Positions 17,066 through 27,386 of a DNA stretch of 64,000 nt are shown here, in pieces. The notes beneath the pieces are model-generated. The model was not told where the DNA came from and did no database searches. It saw only the letters and a list, made by a program, of their open reading frames with translations. The stretch comes from Devosia enhydra (GTDB lineage: Bacteria > Pseudomonadota > Alphaproteobacteria > Rhizobiales > Devosiaceae), in assembly GCF_900119845.1 (NCBI RefSeq), contig NZ_FPKU01000003.1, positions 365,990-429,989 of the forward strand, read 5' to 3'. The position numbers and the translations under genes were made by a program. Each line of letters begins with the position of its first letter. Position 1 is the first letter of the stretch.

Positions 17066-17998
17066 TCAGACGACCGGGGTCAGTGCCAGTCCGCGCTCGA
17101 AATGGGCCAGGAGGTTGCCGACAACCAGCTGGCCCATCTGCTCGCGCGTCTGGCGCGTCGCGCTGCCCTGATGGGGCGAGAGCACGACATTTTCGAGGCC
17201 GAACAGCGCCTGCGGCACTTTGGGTTCGTCCACGAACACATCGAGCGCAGCCCCGCCCAGCGCGCCCGATTGCAGCATCTCGACCATCGCGACCTCGTCG
17301 ATCAGGCTGCCGCGCGCCATGTTGACGATGCGGCCCTCGGGCCCCAGCGCCTCGAGCACCTTGCGCGACACGATGCCCTTGGTGTCCTGCCCGCCGGGGG
17401 CGATCACCACCAGCCAGTCGCAGTCGCGGGCCATGGCCTCGAGATCGGCATAATAGGGAAAGGGCAGGTTCGGCTGCTCGCGCCGGCCATGATAGACCAC
17501 CCGCATCTTCATGGCCTGGCAGCGCGTAGCGATCTCCTTGCCGATGCGCCCCAGCCCCAGAATGCCGACGGTCTTGCCGGTCAACTCCGAAAACAGCGGA
17601 TATTTTTCCTTCTCCCAGCGCCCGTCGCGCACGAAGCGGTCGGCCTGCGGGATGTGGCGGGCGAGCGCGATCATCATGCCGAGGGTCAACTCGGCCACCG
17701 CGTCGTTGAGCACGTCGGGGGTGTTGGTCACGCGCACCTTGCGCGCCTTGGCGGCAGCCACGTCAACCGCATCATAGCCCACCCCGAAGCAGGCGATGAT
17801 CTCGAGATTGGGCAGGGCATTGATCAGCTCGCCCGAAACCGGGCCCTGGCAGGCGATGCCGCGGATGCGCGGGCCGATCTCGGCGATCATCGCGGCCTTG
17901 TCGGCGGCCTCGAAATAGCGGTGCACGACAAAGGATTTGCCCAGCGCCTGCTGGGTCGTGTCGATCATCGGCTGGGTCTGCAGGATTTCGATTGGCAT
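17066..17998 (-). CDS. D-isomer 2-hydroxyacid dehydrogenase (glyoxylate/hydroxypyruvate reductase-like)
   Basis: This 310-residue NAD(P)-dependent oxidoreductase has a Rossmann motif GILGLGRIGKEIA at about 146-158. The catalytic Arg is in MARGSLID, the Glu in VFVDEP and the His in LSPHQGSAT. It would reduce glyoxylate, hydroxypyruvate or a similar 2-oxoacid in the cytoplasm. It is upstream of the second GH13 gene with a 91-base gap and is divergent from the ATP-grasp gene. Confidence 0.87.
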   Translation of the reverse strand: MPIEILQTQPMIDTTQQALGKSFVVHRYFEAADKAAMIAEIGPRIRGIACQGPVSGELINALPNLEIIACFGVGYDAVDVAAAKARKVRVTNTPDVLNDAVAELTLGMMIALARHIPQADRFVRDGRWEKEKYPLFSELTGKTVGILGLGRIGKEIATRCQAMKMRVVYHGRREQPNLPFPYYADLEAMARDCDWLVVIAPGGQDTKGIVSRKVLEALGPEGRIVNMARGSLIDEVAMVEMLQSGALGGAALDVFVDEPKVPQALFGLENVVLSPHQGSATRQTREQMGQLVVGNLLAHFERGLALTPVV

Positions 17999-18137
17999 GG
18001 GTCAAGGGCTCCTTCCCGGGCTGTCCTTCTCCATACAGTTCGCCCGTGGCGCTGTCGAACCCCGCTGGACGGATCGCGGCAAATATGCAGCAATGGCAAG
18101 GCAGTGTGGATGCCTTGAACCGTTCCGCAGGGAGTTG

Positions 18138-19559
18138 ATGACCCAACCGACGCCGTTCGACGAAATGCACAATGCCGATGGCTCCATCCGCGAACCCTAT
18201 CGGGAACTGGACCGATGGCTGCGCGAGCAGCCGCCCCAGGCGCTCAACCTGATGGCCACCGATGCCGAGGGCATTTTCCGCCGGCTGGGCATCACCTTTG
18301 CCGTCTATGGCAGCAATGAGGGCACCGAAAAGCTCATTCCCTTCGATGTCATCCCGCGCATCATCTCGGCGGCCGAATGGCGGCGGCTGGCGCGCGGCAT
18401 CGAGCAGCGCGTGCGGGCGCTCAACGCGTTCCTCCACGACATCTATCACCGGCAGGAGATCCTCAAGGCGGGCCGCGTGCCCGAAAAGCTGATCCTGCAG
18501 AACGCCGCCTTCTGCCCCGAGATGATGGGCATCGATCCGGCCCGCGCCGTCTATGCCCATATCATCGGGGTGGATATCGTGCGCACCGGGCCCGATGATT
18601 TTTACGTGCTCGAGGACAATCTGCGCACTCCCTCCGGGGTCTCCTACATGCTGGAGGATCGCGAGGCGATGCTGCAACTGGCGCCCGATCTCTTCCAGCG
18701 CCACAAGGTCGCCCCCGTCGAGACCTATACCGAAAACCTGATGCGCACGCTCGAAAGCGTCGCGCCCGAAGGGGCCGGCGCCTCGCCCACCATCGTGGTG
18801 CTCACGCCCGGCATCTACAATTCGGCCTATTTCGAGCACTCCTTTCTTGCCGACCAGATGGGGGCCCAGCTCTGCGAGGGGCAGGATCTGTTCGTGGAAG
18901 ACGGCTTCGTCTACATGCGCACCACGTCCGGGCCCGAGCGGGTCGACGTCATCTACCGGCGCATCGACGATGACTATATCGACCCCTTGACCTTCAAGCC
19001 TGATTCCATGCTGGGCGTTCCGGGGCTGTTCGATGCCTATCGCGCCGGCACGGTCACCCTCGTCAATGCGCCGGGCACCGGCATCGCCGACGACAAGGCG
19101 GTCTATACCTACGTCCCCGAGATCATCGAATTCTATCTGGGCGAAAAGCCGCTGCTCTCCAACGTGCCCACCTACAACTGCACCAATGACGACGAGCGCG
19201 CCTATGTGCTCGCCAATATCGGGGACCTGGTGGTCAAGGAGGTGCATGGCTCGGGCGGCTACGGCATGCTGGTAGGGCCCACTTCCACGAGGGCGCAGCG
19301 CGAGGAATTCCGCAACCGCATCATCGCGCGGCCCGACAATTACATCGTGCAGCCCACCCTCGCCCTGTCCACCTGTCCCACCTATGTCAATCGCGGCATC
19401 GCCCCGCGCCATGTCGATCTGAGGCCCTATGTGCTCGTGGGCGACCAAATCCGCATAACACCGGGCGGGCTCACCCGCGTGGCGCTCAAGAAAGGCTCGC
19501 TGGTGGTCAATTCCAGCCAGGGTGGCGGCACCAAGGACACCTGGGTGCTCGAAGAATGA
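18138..19559 (+). CDS. Circularly permuted ATP-grasp type 2 protein
   Basis: This 473-residue protein belongs to the circularly permuted ATP-grasp family (formerly DUF404/407), proposed to form amide or peptide bonds at the cost of ATP. Conserved segments include FYVLEDNLRTPSGVSYM, VFVDDGF-like acidic motifs and VVKEVHGSGGYGM, which bind nucleotide and metal. The ATG at 18138 follows GGGAG. The upstream extension of the frame lacks a site and overlaps the divergent promoter region. It is the first gene of a coupled triad with the Alpha-E and transglutaminase genes. Confidence 0.87.
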   Translation: MTQPTPFDEMHNADGSIREPYRELDRWLREQPPQALNLMATDAEGIFRRLGITFAVYGSNEGTEKLIPFDVIPRIISAAEWRRLARGIEQRVRALNAFLHDIYHRQEILKAGRVPEKLILQNAAFCPEMMGIDPARAVYAHIIGVDIVRTGPDDFYVLEDNLRTPSGVSYMLEDREAMLQLAPDLFQRHKVAPVETYTENLMRTLESVAPEGAGASPTIVVLTPGIYNSAYFEHSFLADQMGAQLCEGQDLFVEDGFVYMRTTSGPERVDVIYRRIDDDYIDPLTFKPDSMLGVPGLFDAYRAGTVTLVNAPGTGIADDKAVYTYVPEIIEFYLGEKPLLSNVPTYNCTNDDERAYVLANIGDLVVKEVHGSGGYGMLVGPTSTRAQREEFRNRIIARPDNYIVQPTLALSTCPTYVNRGIAPRHVDLRPYVLVGDQIRITPGGLTRVALKKGSLVVNSSQGGGTKDTWVLEE

Positions 19560-20506
19560 CGATCCTCGGCCGCACCGCACAGAACCTCTTCTGGCTCTCG
19601 CGCTATATCGAGCGGGCCGAGAATATGGCCCGCCTCCTCGAAGTGGGCTACCGCATGAGCCTCACCGCACGGCGCGAAGGCGGGCCCAGCGAGCACCTCG
19701 TCTCGATGATGCAGGCCGCCGAGGTCGACGAGGCCTTCAACGCCAAATACGAGGTCGCCGACATCGCCTCGGTGGCCCAGTTCATGCTGTTCGACGAGGA
19801 CAATTTCTCCTCGGTCCGCTCCTGCCTCAAGGCGGCGCGCACCAATGCCCGCTCGGTGCGCACCGCGCTCACCCTCGACATGTGGGAGAGCCTCAATGCC
19901 GCCTGGCTCGAATTCGCCCAGATGCGGCCGCGCGACGTCACCGGCCCGCGCCTGCAGGAGGCGCTGCAATGGGTCAAGCAGGTCAGCCACCAGTTCCGCG
20001 GGGCGCTGATGGGCACCATCCTGCGCGACGAAGGCTATGCCTTTGCCACTATGGGCGGCTATCTTGAGCGGGCCGACAACACTGCGCGCATCCTCGACAT
20101 GAAATATTACGTGCTGCTGCCGCGCGCCAACCTCGTGGGCGGGGATGTCGATATCCAGCAATGGACGCTGATCCTGCGCGCGGCTTCTGCCCATCGCAGC
20201 TACCGGCACGTCTATCACGACCGCTACAAGGCCTGGAACATCGCGGATTATCTGATCTTGAGGAGCGAGATGCCGCGCTCGCTGGCCTTCTGCTTTTCCA
20301 ACATCAACCGCACGCTCGACATGCTGACCGAGGTGCATGGTGCCCGCAGCGATGCCCATATGGCCGCCGACGAGGCCCGCGCCATGCTCGAGGGCAATTC
20401 GATGGAAAAGATCTTCGCCTATGGGCTGCATGAATTCCTCACCGAATTCATCGCCCGCAACAACCGGGTGACCGATGCGCTCTCGGAAAGCTACAATTTC
20501 TACTGA
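19556..20506 (+). CDS. Alpha-E domain protein
   Basis: A 316-residue mostly helical protein of the Alpha-E family. It starts with the hallmark LGRTAQNLFWLSRYIERAEN and contains a second conserved stretch, GYLERADNTARILDMKYY. The ATG overlaps the ATP-grasp stop codon by 4 bases (ATGA). The family is always found with the permuted ATP-grasp and a transglutaminase-like protein, sometimes as fusions. Its own biochemical activity is not established. Confidence 0.88.
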   Translation: MTILGRTAQNLFWLSRYIERAENMARLLEVGYRMSLTARREGGPSEHLVSMMQAAEVDEAFNAKYEVADIASVAQFMLFDEDNFSSVRSCLKAARTNARSVRTALTLDMWESLNAAWLEFAQMRPRDVTGPRLQEALQWVKQVSHQFRGALMGTILRDEGYAFATMGGYLERADNTARILDMKYYVLLPRANLVGGDVDIQQWTLILRAASAHRSYRHVYHDRYKAWNIADYLILRSEMPRSLAFCFSNINRTLDMLTEVHGARSDAHMAADEARAMLEGNSMEKIFAYGLHEFLTEFIARNNRVTDALSESYNFY

Positions 20507-20515
20507 GGCGCGCCC

Positions 20516-21382
20516 ATGAAGATCGCCATCCGCCATGAGCTCGCAGTGCCCGTGCCCCAGGGGGCGACGCGCGTGCAGATGCACCTTCTGGCCCATCCGG
20601 TGGCCTTCGCGGGCCAGCACATCCGGCACTGGGCCGTCGAGGGGCCCGATATCGCGACAGCCGCGGCGTTTCCCGATGCCTATGGCAATGATGCAAGGCT
20701 CGTGACGCTGAGGCGGCCCGAGAGCCCGGTGAGCCTTCTGCTCGAGGGGCTGGTTGAAACCAGCGACAAACACGGCGTTGTCGGCCGCATCGGGCGCGAG
20801 CCGGTGCCGGCGCTGTTTCGCCGCATCACGCCCCTCACCCGCTCGCCCGTCACCGTCTACGGCAAGTTCCGCTCCACCCCGCGCGATGGACGCGACCGTA
20901 TCGGGCTCCTCCACCAGGTGATGGAGCGCATCAACGAGTTCCACGTCTTTGCGCCCGATGGCGTCGTGCCCTCGATCGAGGGCACCACAGAATCGGTACG
21001 TCCTGCCCCCACCCAGACCCAGACGCAGACCCTGGGCACCATGACGCAGAGCCAGTCGCTGGGCGAGCCGGCCGACCGGCGCACGCCCGCCACGGCGCGC
21101 GACTTCGCCCACGCCTTTATCGGGGCCTGCCGGGCCCTCGACATTCCCGCCCGCTATGTCAGCGGCTATCTCCTGGGTGGGGATGCCCCCGGCCACGCCT
21201 GGGCCGAAGCCTGGGATGACGGGCTGGGCTGGATCGGGTTCGACGCCGCCCTTCTCCTCTGCCCCACCGAGCGGCATGTGCGGCTGGCGATCGGGCTCGA
21301 TGCGATGTCGGCGGCGCTGGTGCGCACCTCACCAACAATTGGCGAGGTCGAAACCACCAGCCTCTCCGTTGCCGAGGCGTGA
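20516..21382 (+). CDS. Transglutaminase-like cysteine peptidase of the Alpha-E/ATP-grasp module
   Basis: This 288-residue cytoplasmic protein has an N-terminal bacterial transglutaminase-like beta region and a papain-fold core. The core shows catalytic Cys in FIGACRALDIPARYVSGY, His in GHAWAEAW and Asp in GWIGFD. It lies 9 bases after the Alpha-E gene. The family may cleave or form isopeptide bonds in a peptide made by the ATP-grasp partner, which is inference from conserved neighbourhood. No Anbu proteasome-like gene follows, although many such operons have one. Confidence 0.87.
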   Translation: MKIAIRHELAVPVPQGATRVQMHLLAHPVAFAGQHIRHWAVEGPDIATAAAFPDAYGNDARLVTLRRPESPVSLLLEGLVETSDKHGVVGRIGREPVPALFRRITPLTRSPVTVYGKFRSTPRDGRDRIGLLHQVMERINEFHVFAPDGVVPSIEGTTESVRPAPTQTQTQTLGTMTQSQSLGEPADRRTPATARDFAHAFIGACRALDIPARYVSGYLLGGDAPGHAWAEAWDDGLGWIGFDAALLLCPTERHVRLAIGLDAMSAALVRTSPTIGEVETTSLSVAEA

Positions 21383-21400
21383 CCTCTGCCGGGCCCGAGA

Positions 21401-21446
21401 GCGGTTCGAGGCGAAGCGGGCACCGCTTCGCCGTCCAAAAGCGCGA
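21401..21446 (+). repeat. Palindromic repeat, copy B (intergenic)
   Basis: About 46 bases between the transglutaminase and AEC genes match the element embedded in glpK (25175-25218). Both share a GGCGAAG core, the TTCGCCGTCC block and a GCGCGAC/ACGCGAC end in the same order. It contains the inverted pair GGCGAAGCGG / CCGCTTCGCC, so it can fold into a hairpin. I read it as a member of a short dispersed palindromic family. Confidence 0.65.
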
Positions 21447-21458
21447 CTGAGCGAAGGC

Positions 21459-22394
21459 TCAGTGCCCCAGGATCAGCAGCCAGATGCTGACCGTCACCAT
21501 CGAGAGCACGGTGGTCAGCAGCACCGTATTGGCCGCCACGCTCACCCCGCGATTGTAATAGGTGGCAAACACATAGGCGTTGATGCCGGTCGGCATCGCC
21601 GCCAGCAGCACCGCGTAGCGGGCCAGTTCCGCATCGACCCGCAGCACCGGCACGAGCAGCACCCACGCGATCACCGGATGCAGCACGAGCTTGAAGCCGC
21701 TCATGGCGAGGGCCTGCAGCCAGTTTTCGGCCAGCCGGTATTCGTTGAGCGCCCCGCCCAGCCCGAACAGCGCCGCCGGCATCACAGCCCCGGCCAGCAT
21801 GCCGATCACCGCCTCCACCGGCTCGACCAGCCGCAATCCGGCAAAATTGCCCAGAAGCCCCAGCCCGATGCCCCAGAGCAGCGGGTTCTGGGCCGAGCGG
21901 ATGGCGATGGTGCGCCACACCTCGCGCATCGGGCGCGCATCGCGCCGCACCATCTCGATGCCCACGGTCGCCGCCGTGATCAGCAGCGGGGCATGCAGCC
22001 CGATGATCGAGAAGATCACCGGCAGCGCCGCATCGCCATAAGCCCGTTGCAGCAGCGGAAACCCGATCAGCACCGAATTGGTGAAACAGGCCGAAAAGCC
22101 CGAGGCGACGCTCTCGCCCGGCCGATTGCCGAAGATTTTATGAGCCACCAGCGAGCCGAAGATCAGCGACACGAAGGCGCCGACATAAAACGGTATCAGG
22201 ATCGAGGGATTGAAGGCGCGCGAAAAATCCGCATGCAGCATGGACTGGAAGAGCAGGCACGGCGTTGCGAAATTATTGACGAAGGCGATGAGGCCTTTCA
22301 CCCCGGCAGCGGGGTAGAGCCGATAGCGAACCGAAAGATAGCCGATGGCGATCAAGGCAAAGACCGGCGCGACGACATTGATGATGGCGATCAT
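21459..22394 (-). CDS. AEC family transporter (auxin efflux carrier-type)
   Basis: This 311-residue inner-membrane protein has about ten hydrophobic helices and opens MIAIINVVAPVFALIAIGYL, the usual start of AEC-family secondary carriers for carboxylates such as malonate or malate. The ATG at 22394 is chosen from family length, because neither it nor the upstream GTG at 22433 has a convincing ribosome site. It is divergent from glpD, with a 57-base gap. The substrate is unknown. Confidence 0.82.
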   Translation of the reverse strand: MIAIINVVAPVFALIAIGYLSVRYRLYPAAGVKGLIAFVNNFATPCLLFQSMLHADFSRAFNPSILIPFYVGAFVSLIFGSLVAHKIFGNRPGESVASGFSACFTNSVLIGFPLLQRAYGDAALPVIFSIIGLHAPLLITAATVGIEMVRRDARPMREVWRTIAIRSAQNPLLWGIGLGLLGNFAGLRLVEPVEAVIGMLAGAVMPAALFGLGGALNEYRLAENWLQALAMSGFKLVLHPVIAWVLLVPVLRVDAELARYAVLLAAMPTGINAYVFATYYNRGVSVAANTVLLTTVLSMVTVSIWLLILGH

Positions 22395-22451
22395 GGCCGG
22401 AGGTCCGTTGGCTGAACCTGCCCGGACTGGCACAGCAGGGGCACCCGGTCA

Positions 22452-23968
22452 ATGACGGACGCCACCACAATTGCCCCTATCGACCTGCTCGTCATCGGCG
22501 GCGGGGTCAACGGCACGGGCATCGCGCGCGATGCCGCCGGACGCGGCTTCTCGGTCACGCTTGTCGAAATGAACGATCTGGCCTCCGGCACCTCATCGGC
22601 CGCGACCAAGCTCGTGCATGGCGGGCTGCGCTATCTCGAACATTACGCGTTCCGCCTCGTGTCCGAGGCGCTGGGCGAGCGCGAGGTGCTCTGGGCCTCG
22701 GCCCCGCACATCGTCTGGCCGCTCCGCTTCGTGCTCCCCCATCATGATGGCTTGCGGCCCGCCTGGGTGTTGCGCACCGGGCTCGGGCTCTACGACCTTC
22801 TGGGTGGGCGCAAACGCCTGCCCGGCACGCGCAGTCTCGATCTGTCGCGCGATGTCGCGGGCGGGCCCTTGAAGCCGGACTATCGCAAGGGCTTCGAATA
22901 TTCCGACTGCTGGGTCGATGATGCGCGGCTCGTCGTCTTTAACGCGCGCGATGCCGCCGATCGCGGCGCCACCATCCTCACCCGCACGCGGCTGGTGTCG
23001 GCGGCCCGCGAAGACGGCGGCTGGCGCGCCACCATCACCGATGCATCGGGCACCACGCGCGACATCCATGCCCGCATGCTGGTCAATGCCGCCGGCCCCT
23101 GGGTCGACGAGGTGTTCGGGCGCACCGGCCACAACGGCCGGGCGCATCTGCGGCTGGTCAAGGGCAGCCACATCGTCACCAGAAAGCTCTTCGATCACGA
23201 TCGCTGCTACATCTTCCAGAATGGCGATGGCCGCATCGTCTTTGCCATTCCCTATGAGCAGGATTTCACCCTCATCGGCACCACCGATGAGGATTTCACC
23301 GGCGATCCGAAAACCGCCAGCATCTCCGAAGCCGAGACCAATTACCTCTGCGCCGCGGTCAGCGATTACTTCGCCAGGCCGGTCACCCCCGCCGATGTGG
23401 TCTGGAGCTTTTCAGGCGTGCGGCCGCTGTTTGATGATCACAAGAGCGCCGCCAAGGATGCCACCCGCGACTATGTGCTTGAAACCGAAGGCAGCGCCAG
23501 CGCGGGCGCGCTGCTCAATGTCTATGGCGGCAAGCTCACCACCTATCGCCGGCTCTCCGAAGAGGCGCTGGAGCGCATCGAGGCGATCCTCGGCCCTCGA
23601 GGCCCGGCTTGGACCAAAGACGCACATCTGCCGGGCGGGGATTTTTCGCCCAAAGGCTTTGCCGCCCTCACCGACCGGCTCTGCGCGAAATATCCGCGCC
23701 TGCCGCGCGCCCTCATCACCCGGCTCGCCCGCCAGCACGGCACGCTCGTTCCCGCCATTCTCGGCGATGCGGTGAGCGAAGCCGATCTCGGGGAAAGTTT
23801 CGGCGCCGGGCTCTCTGCCCGCGAGGTCGACTATCTGTGCCAGCACGAATGGGCGGTGACGGTGGACGACATAGTCTGGCGCCGCACCAAGCTCGGCCTG
23901 CGCCTTTCGCCCGAAGCGCTCGGGCGGCTTTCGGCCTATCTCGAAACTAAGCCTGCGGAAATCCCATC

Positions 23969-23972
<4 letters not shown>
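22452..23972 (+). CDS. glpD: Glycerol-3-phosphate dehydrogenase (aerobic, FAD-dependent)
   Basis: This 506-residue membrane-associated flavoenzyme oxidises sn-glycerol-3-phosphate to dihydroxyacetone phosphate and passes electrons to quinone. The FAD dinucleotide motif [17 protein letters not shown] is at about 16-32, and substrate-binding [14 protein letters not shown] follows near 55-68. The C-terminal helical domain is complete. It overlaps glpK by 4 bases (ATGA), so oxidation and phosphorylation are co-expressed. No glpF permease or glpR regulator lies next to it. Confidence 0.93.
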
Positions 23973-25516
<1,544 letters not shown>

Positions 25517-25612
25517 ACGGTTCCGTGAGACCATCACCCCTCCCTTCTCCCCTGAGGCTGAAACGTGGCCCCCCTTCCCTTCTCCCCTCATGCCCGCGGC
25601 AGCCGTTGAGGA

Positions 25613-25658
25613 CCTCACCCTGAGGAGCCCCGAAAGGGGCGTCTCGAAGGGCGAGGGC
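25613..25658 (+). repeat. Intergenic CCTCACCCTGAGGAGC-type palindromic repeat
   Basis: The block begins CCTCACCCTGAGGAGC, has a GCCCC-GAAA-GGGGC hairpin in the centre and ends GTCTCGAAGGGCGAGGG. The same ends recur at 32198 and 32397, and inverted at 32333, with a different central loop. It lies between the convergent glpK and CAP genes. The 172-base gap (25517-25688) holds nothing else I can identify. Confidence 0.75.
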
Positions 25659-25688
25659 CGCTTGCACAGCTTGCACCATTCGCCCCCC

Positions 25689-26198
25689 TCACAACCAAGC
25701 CGCGAAATCGCCACCCGCCACGAACGCCCAGTAAATCCCGTATCGGCTCTTGCGGCCCGCCGGCACGCGCGCCACGGCGAGGCCGAATTCGGTGAATTTG
25801 TCGCTCAGCAGCGTCGAACGATGGGATGGGGAATCGAGCCAGCCCTGGATGGCGGCCTCGAGCGTCTGCTGGCCGCCCGCGACATTTTCGCCCACCGCCC
25901 CGACATAGCCGGCATCGGTGACGCGCTGGCGCAGGGTGACGCCCAGATTGTGCGACAGCTGGTCGCGCGAGGCCATGAGGTCGGCCTGCCGGCGCGCCGC
26001 CGCGGCGAGCTTGCCATTGTAGCTCAGGGGTTCGCGGCCATTGGCCTGCCGCACCCCGTTGATCGCCGCCATGATGCTGGCCGTCGACAGTTCGGCGGGC
26101 GATGTCCGCGTCAGCGGCGGACCGGCGGGCGAACAGGCGGCAAGCAGCAGGAGGGCGCTGCCGGCGAGAAGGCGTCGGCGGGAGAGGCTGGTCATCAT
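25689..26198 (-). CDS. CAP/SCP-domain lipoprotein
   Basis: This 169-residue protein opens with a twin-Arg/hydrophobic signal and a lipobox (SRRRLLAGSALLLLAACSP), so it is probably lipid-anchored in the periplasm. The mature part is a CAP (cysteine-rich secretory protein, antigen 5, PR-1) domain, with RQADLMASRDQLSHNLG, VGENVAGGQ and WLDSPSHRSTLL marking the conserved His/Glu cavity. Bacterial CAP proteins have no settled function. The start could be 26198 or 26195. The longer frame to 26303 has no signal peptide and is rejected. Confidence 0.82.
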   Translation of the reverse strand: MMTSLSRRRLLAGSALLLLAACSPAGPPLTRTSPAELSTASIMAAINGVRQANGREPLSYNGKLAAAARRQADLMASRDQLSHNLGVTLRQRVTDAGYVGAVGENVAGGQQTLEAAIQGWLDSPSHRSTLLSDKFTEFGLAVARVPAGRKSRYGIYWAFVAGGDFAAWL

Positions 26199-26423
26199 GG
26201 GTCCGGACTGCGAATCGCTGCGATCACTGCAGGCCATTCTGGCACAGCCCTGGCCCCGCCTGCCTGCGGCATGGCCGACCCGAACGCACACGCCCAAAGT
26301 CAAGCATCAACATCTTCTTCATACGTATTAACGTTGCCGTTTCATTAAGAATACTTGTGGCCTTCATTTGGCATTTTTCGGGCGGGCGCGCAGTATCTGC
26401 TCGGAGGAATGGGGGACGTGCAC

Positions 26424-26588
26424 ATGACGCATCTGGACTTCAGCCACACTCAACCACGCGCTGCGAGCACCGTGGAGCGGGCCCTGCGCCGCTACCGGCA
26501 GGAGGCTCTGGCCATGGCCGCCGGCCTGACACTCGGCGCGGTGATGATCCTCGGGCTCGCCGGGCTCTTCATGCGCGCGCTGGCCTGA
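26424..26588 (+). CDS. Small single-span membrane protein, unknown
   Basis: A 54-residue frame encodes a charged N-terminus (TVERALRRYRQEALAM) followed by one hydrophobic helix (AAGLTLGAVMILGLAGLF). GGGGGA lies upstream of the ATG at 26424, and an AT-rich promoter-like region (26300-26370) precedes it. Its last 20 bases overlap the tail of the convergent gene. I do not recognise the family, and it could be a chance frame. Confidence 0.45.
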   Translation: MTHLDFSHTQPRAASTVERALRRYRQEALAMAAGLTLGAVMILGLAGLFMRALA

Positions 26589-27312
26589 ACCGGCTGCGCA
26601 GTTCGACCACGAGCGCCAAGACACCGATACCGATCCAGACGAGCGGGTTTACCCAGCTGAAAGCGAGGGTGTTGAGCACCACGAAGCCGGTGGCAAAGCC
26701 CAGCATCAGCCCGCCGGCCTCGCCCATCGGCCCGGCCCCCGCGAGAGGTTTCAGCGCCAGCATCGCCAGCGGCATGGCCGCGATGCCGGCCTGCCACCAG
26801 AAGGAGGGCTGGGTGGCGATGTTCGGCACCATTGCCAGCATCACGAGCGTCGGCACCACGAGCAGCACCCCATAGGCCTGCAAGCGGTGCGTCTCGGGCA
26901 CCACGATCCTGTCGCTTGAAAGCCGCAGCACCAGCCCGACCACGAGGATCGCCCCGATCAGCACCGGCGCCGGCAGGTTCAGCCCCAGCGCGGTGCGCAA
27001 CAGGAAAACCGGGACACCGCCCACGATCAGCACCCCGAAGAGCACCAGCGCCACGCCGTGGCGCAGGGCGGCGGGCACGGGGCGGTGATCGACCAGCACC
27101 CCGAAGAGCCAGGCCACGACCCCGATGCCCAGCATCAAGGGCGTCGGCCAGGGGAGGAAGGGCAGCACGATCAGCCCGGCGGCAAGCCATGCGGCGCCCG
27201 CCGCCGTTCCGGAAACAGCGGTGCTGCGCCCACTCATTTTTCCCATGGCGAAGCCGGAAGCGAGGGCGACGGCCCCGGTAACGGCAAAGGCGATGGCGGC
27301 GTAAAAGCTCAT
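26569..27312 (-). CDS. Uncharacterised polytopic membrane protein
   Basis: A 247-residue protein consists almost entirely of seven or eight hydrophobic helices with short loops (for example AWLAAGLIVLPFLPW and HGVALVLFGVLIVGGVPVFLL). There are no recognisable catalytic or binding motifs. It lies convergent with the small frame at 26424 and downstream of the threonine synthase-like gene after a 74-base gap. I cannot assign a family. A transporter or sensor role would be a guess. Confidence 0.7.
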   Translation of the reverse strand: MSFYAAIAFAVTGAVALASGFAMGKMSGRSTAVSGTAAGAAWLAAGLIVLPFLPWPTPLMLGIGVVAWLFGVLVDHRPVPAALRHGVALVLFGVLIVGGVPVFLLRTALGLNLPAPVLIGAILVVGLVLRLSSDRIVVPETHRLQAYGVLLVVPTLVMLAMVPNIATQPSFWWQAGIAAMPLAMLALKPLAGAGPMGEAGGLMLGFATGFVVLNTLAFSWVNPLVWIGIGVLALVVELRSRFRPARA

Positions 27313-27386
27313 GGCGGGCCTGTGCTTGGTTGGGCCCCATAGAGGCGCGGGCCGGGCGGATCTGTCCAGTCACATGCTGATGAGGC

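Noticed and set aside
15592-17325. Open frame of about 577 codons on the plus strand
   Set aside because: It is antisense to the second GH13 gene and the start of the dehydrogenase region. No domain is recognisable.
17772-19580. Open frame of about 600 codons on the minus strand
   Set aside because: It is antisense to the ATP-grasp gene, which has a ribosome site and family motifs.
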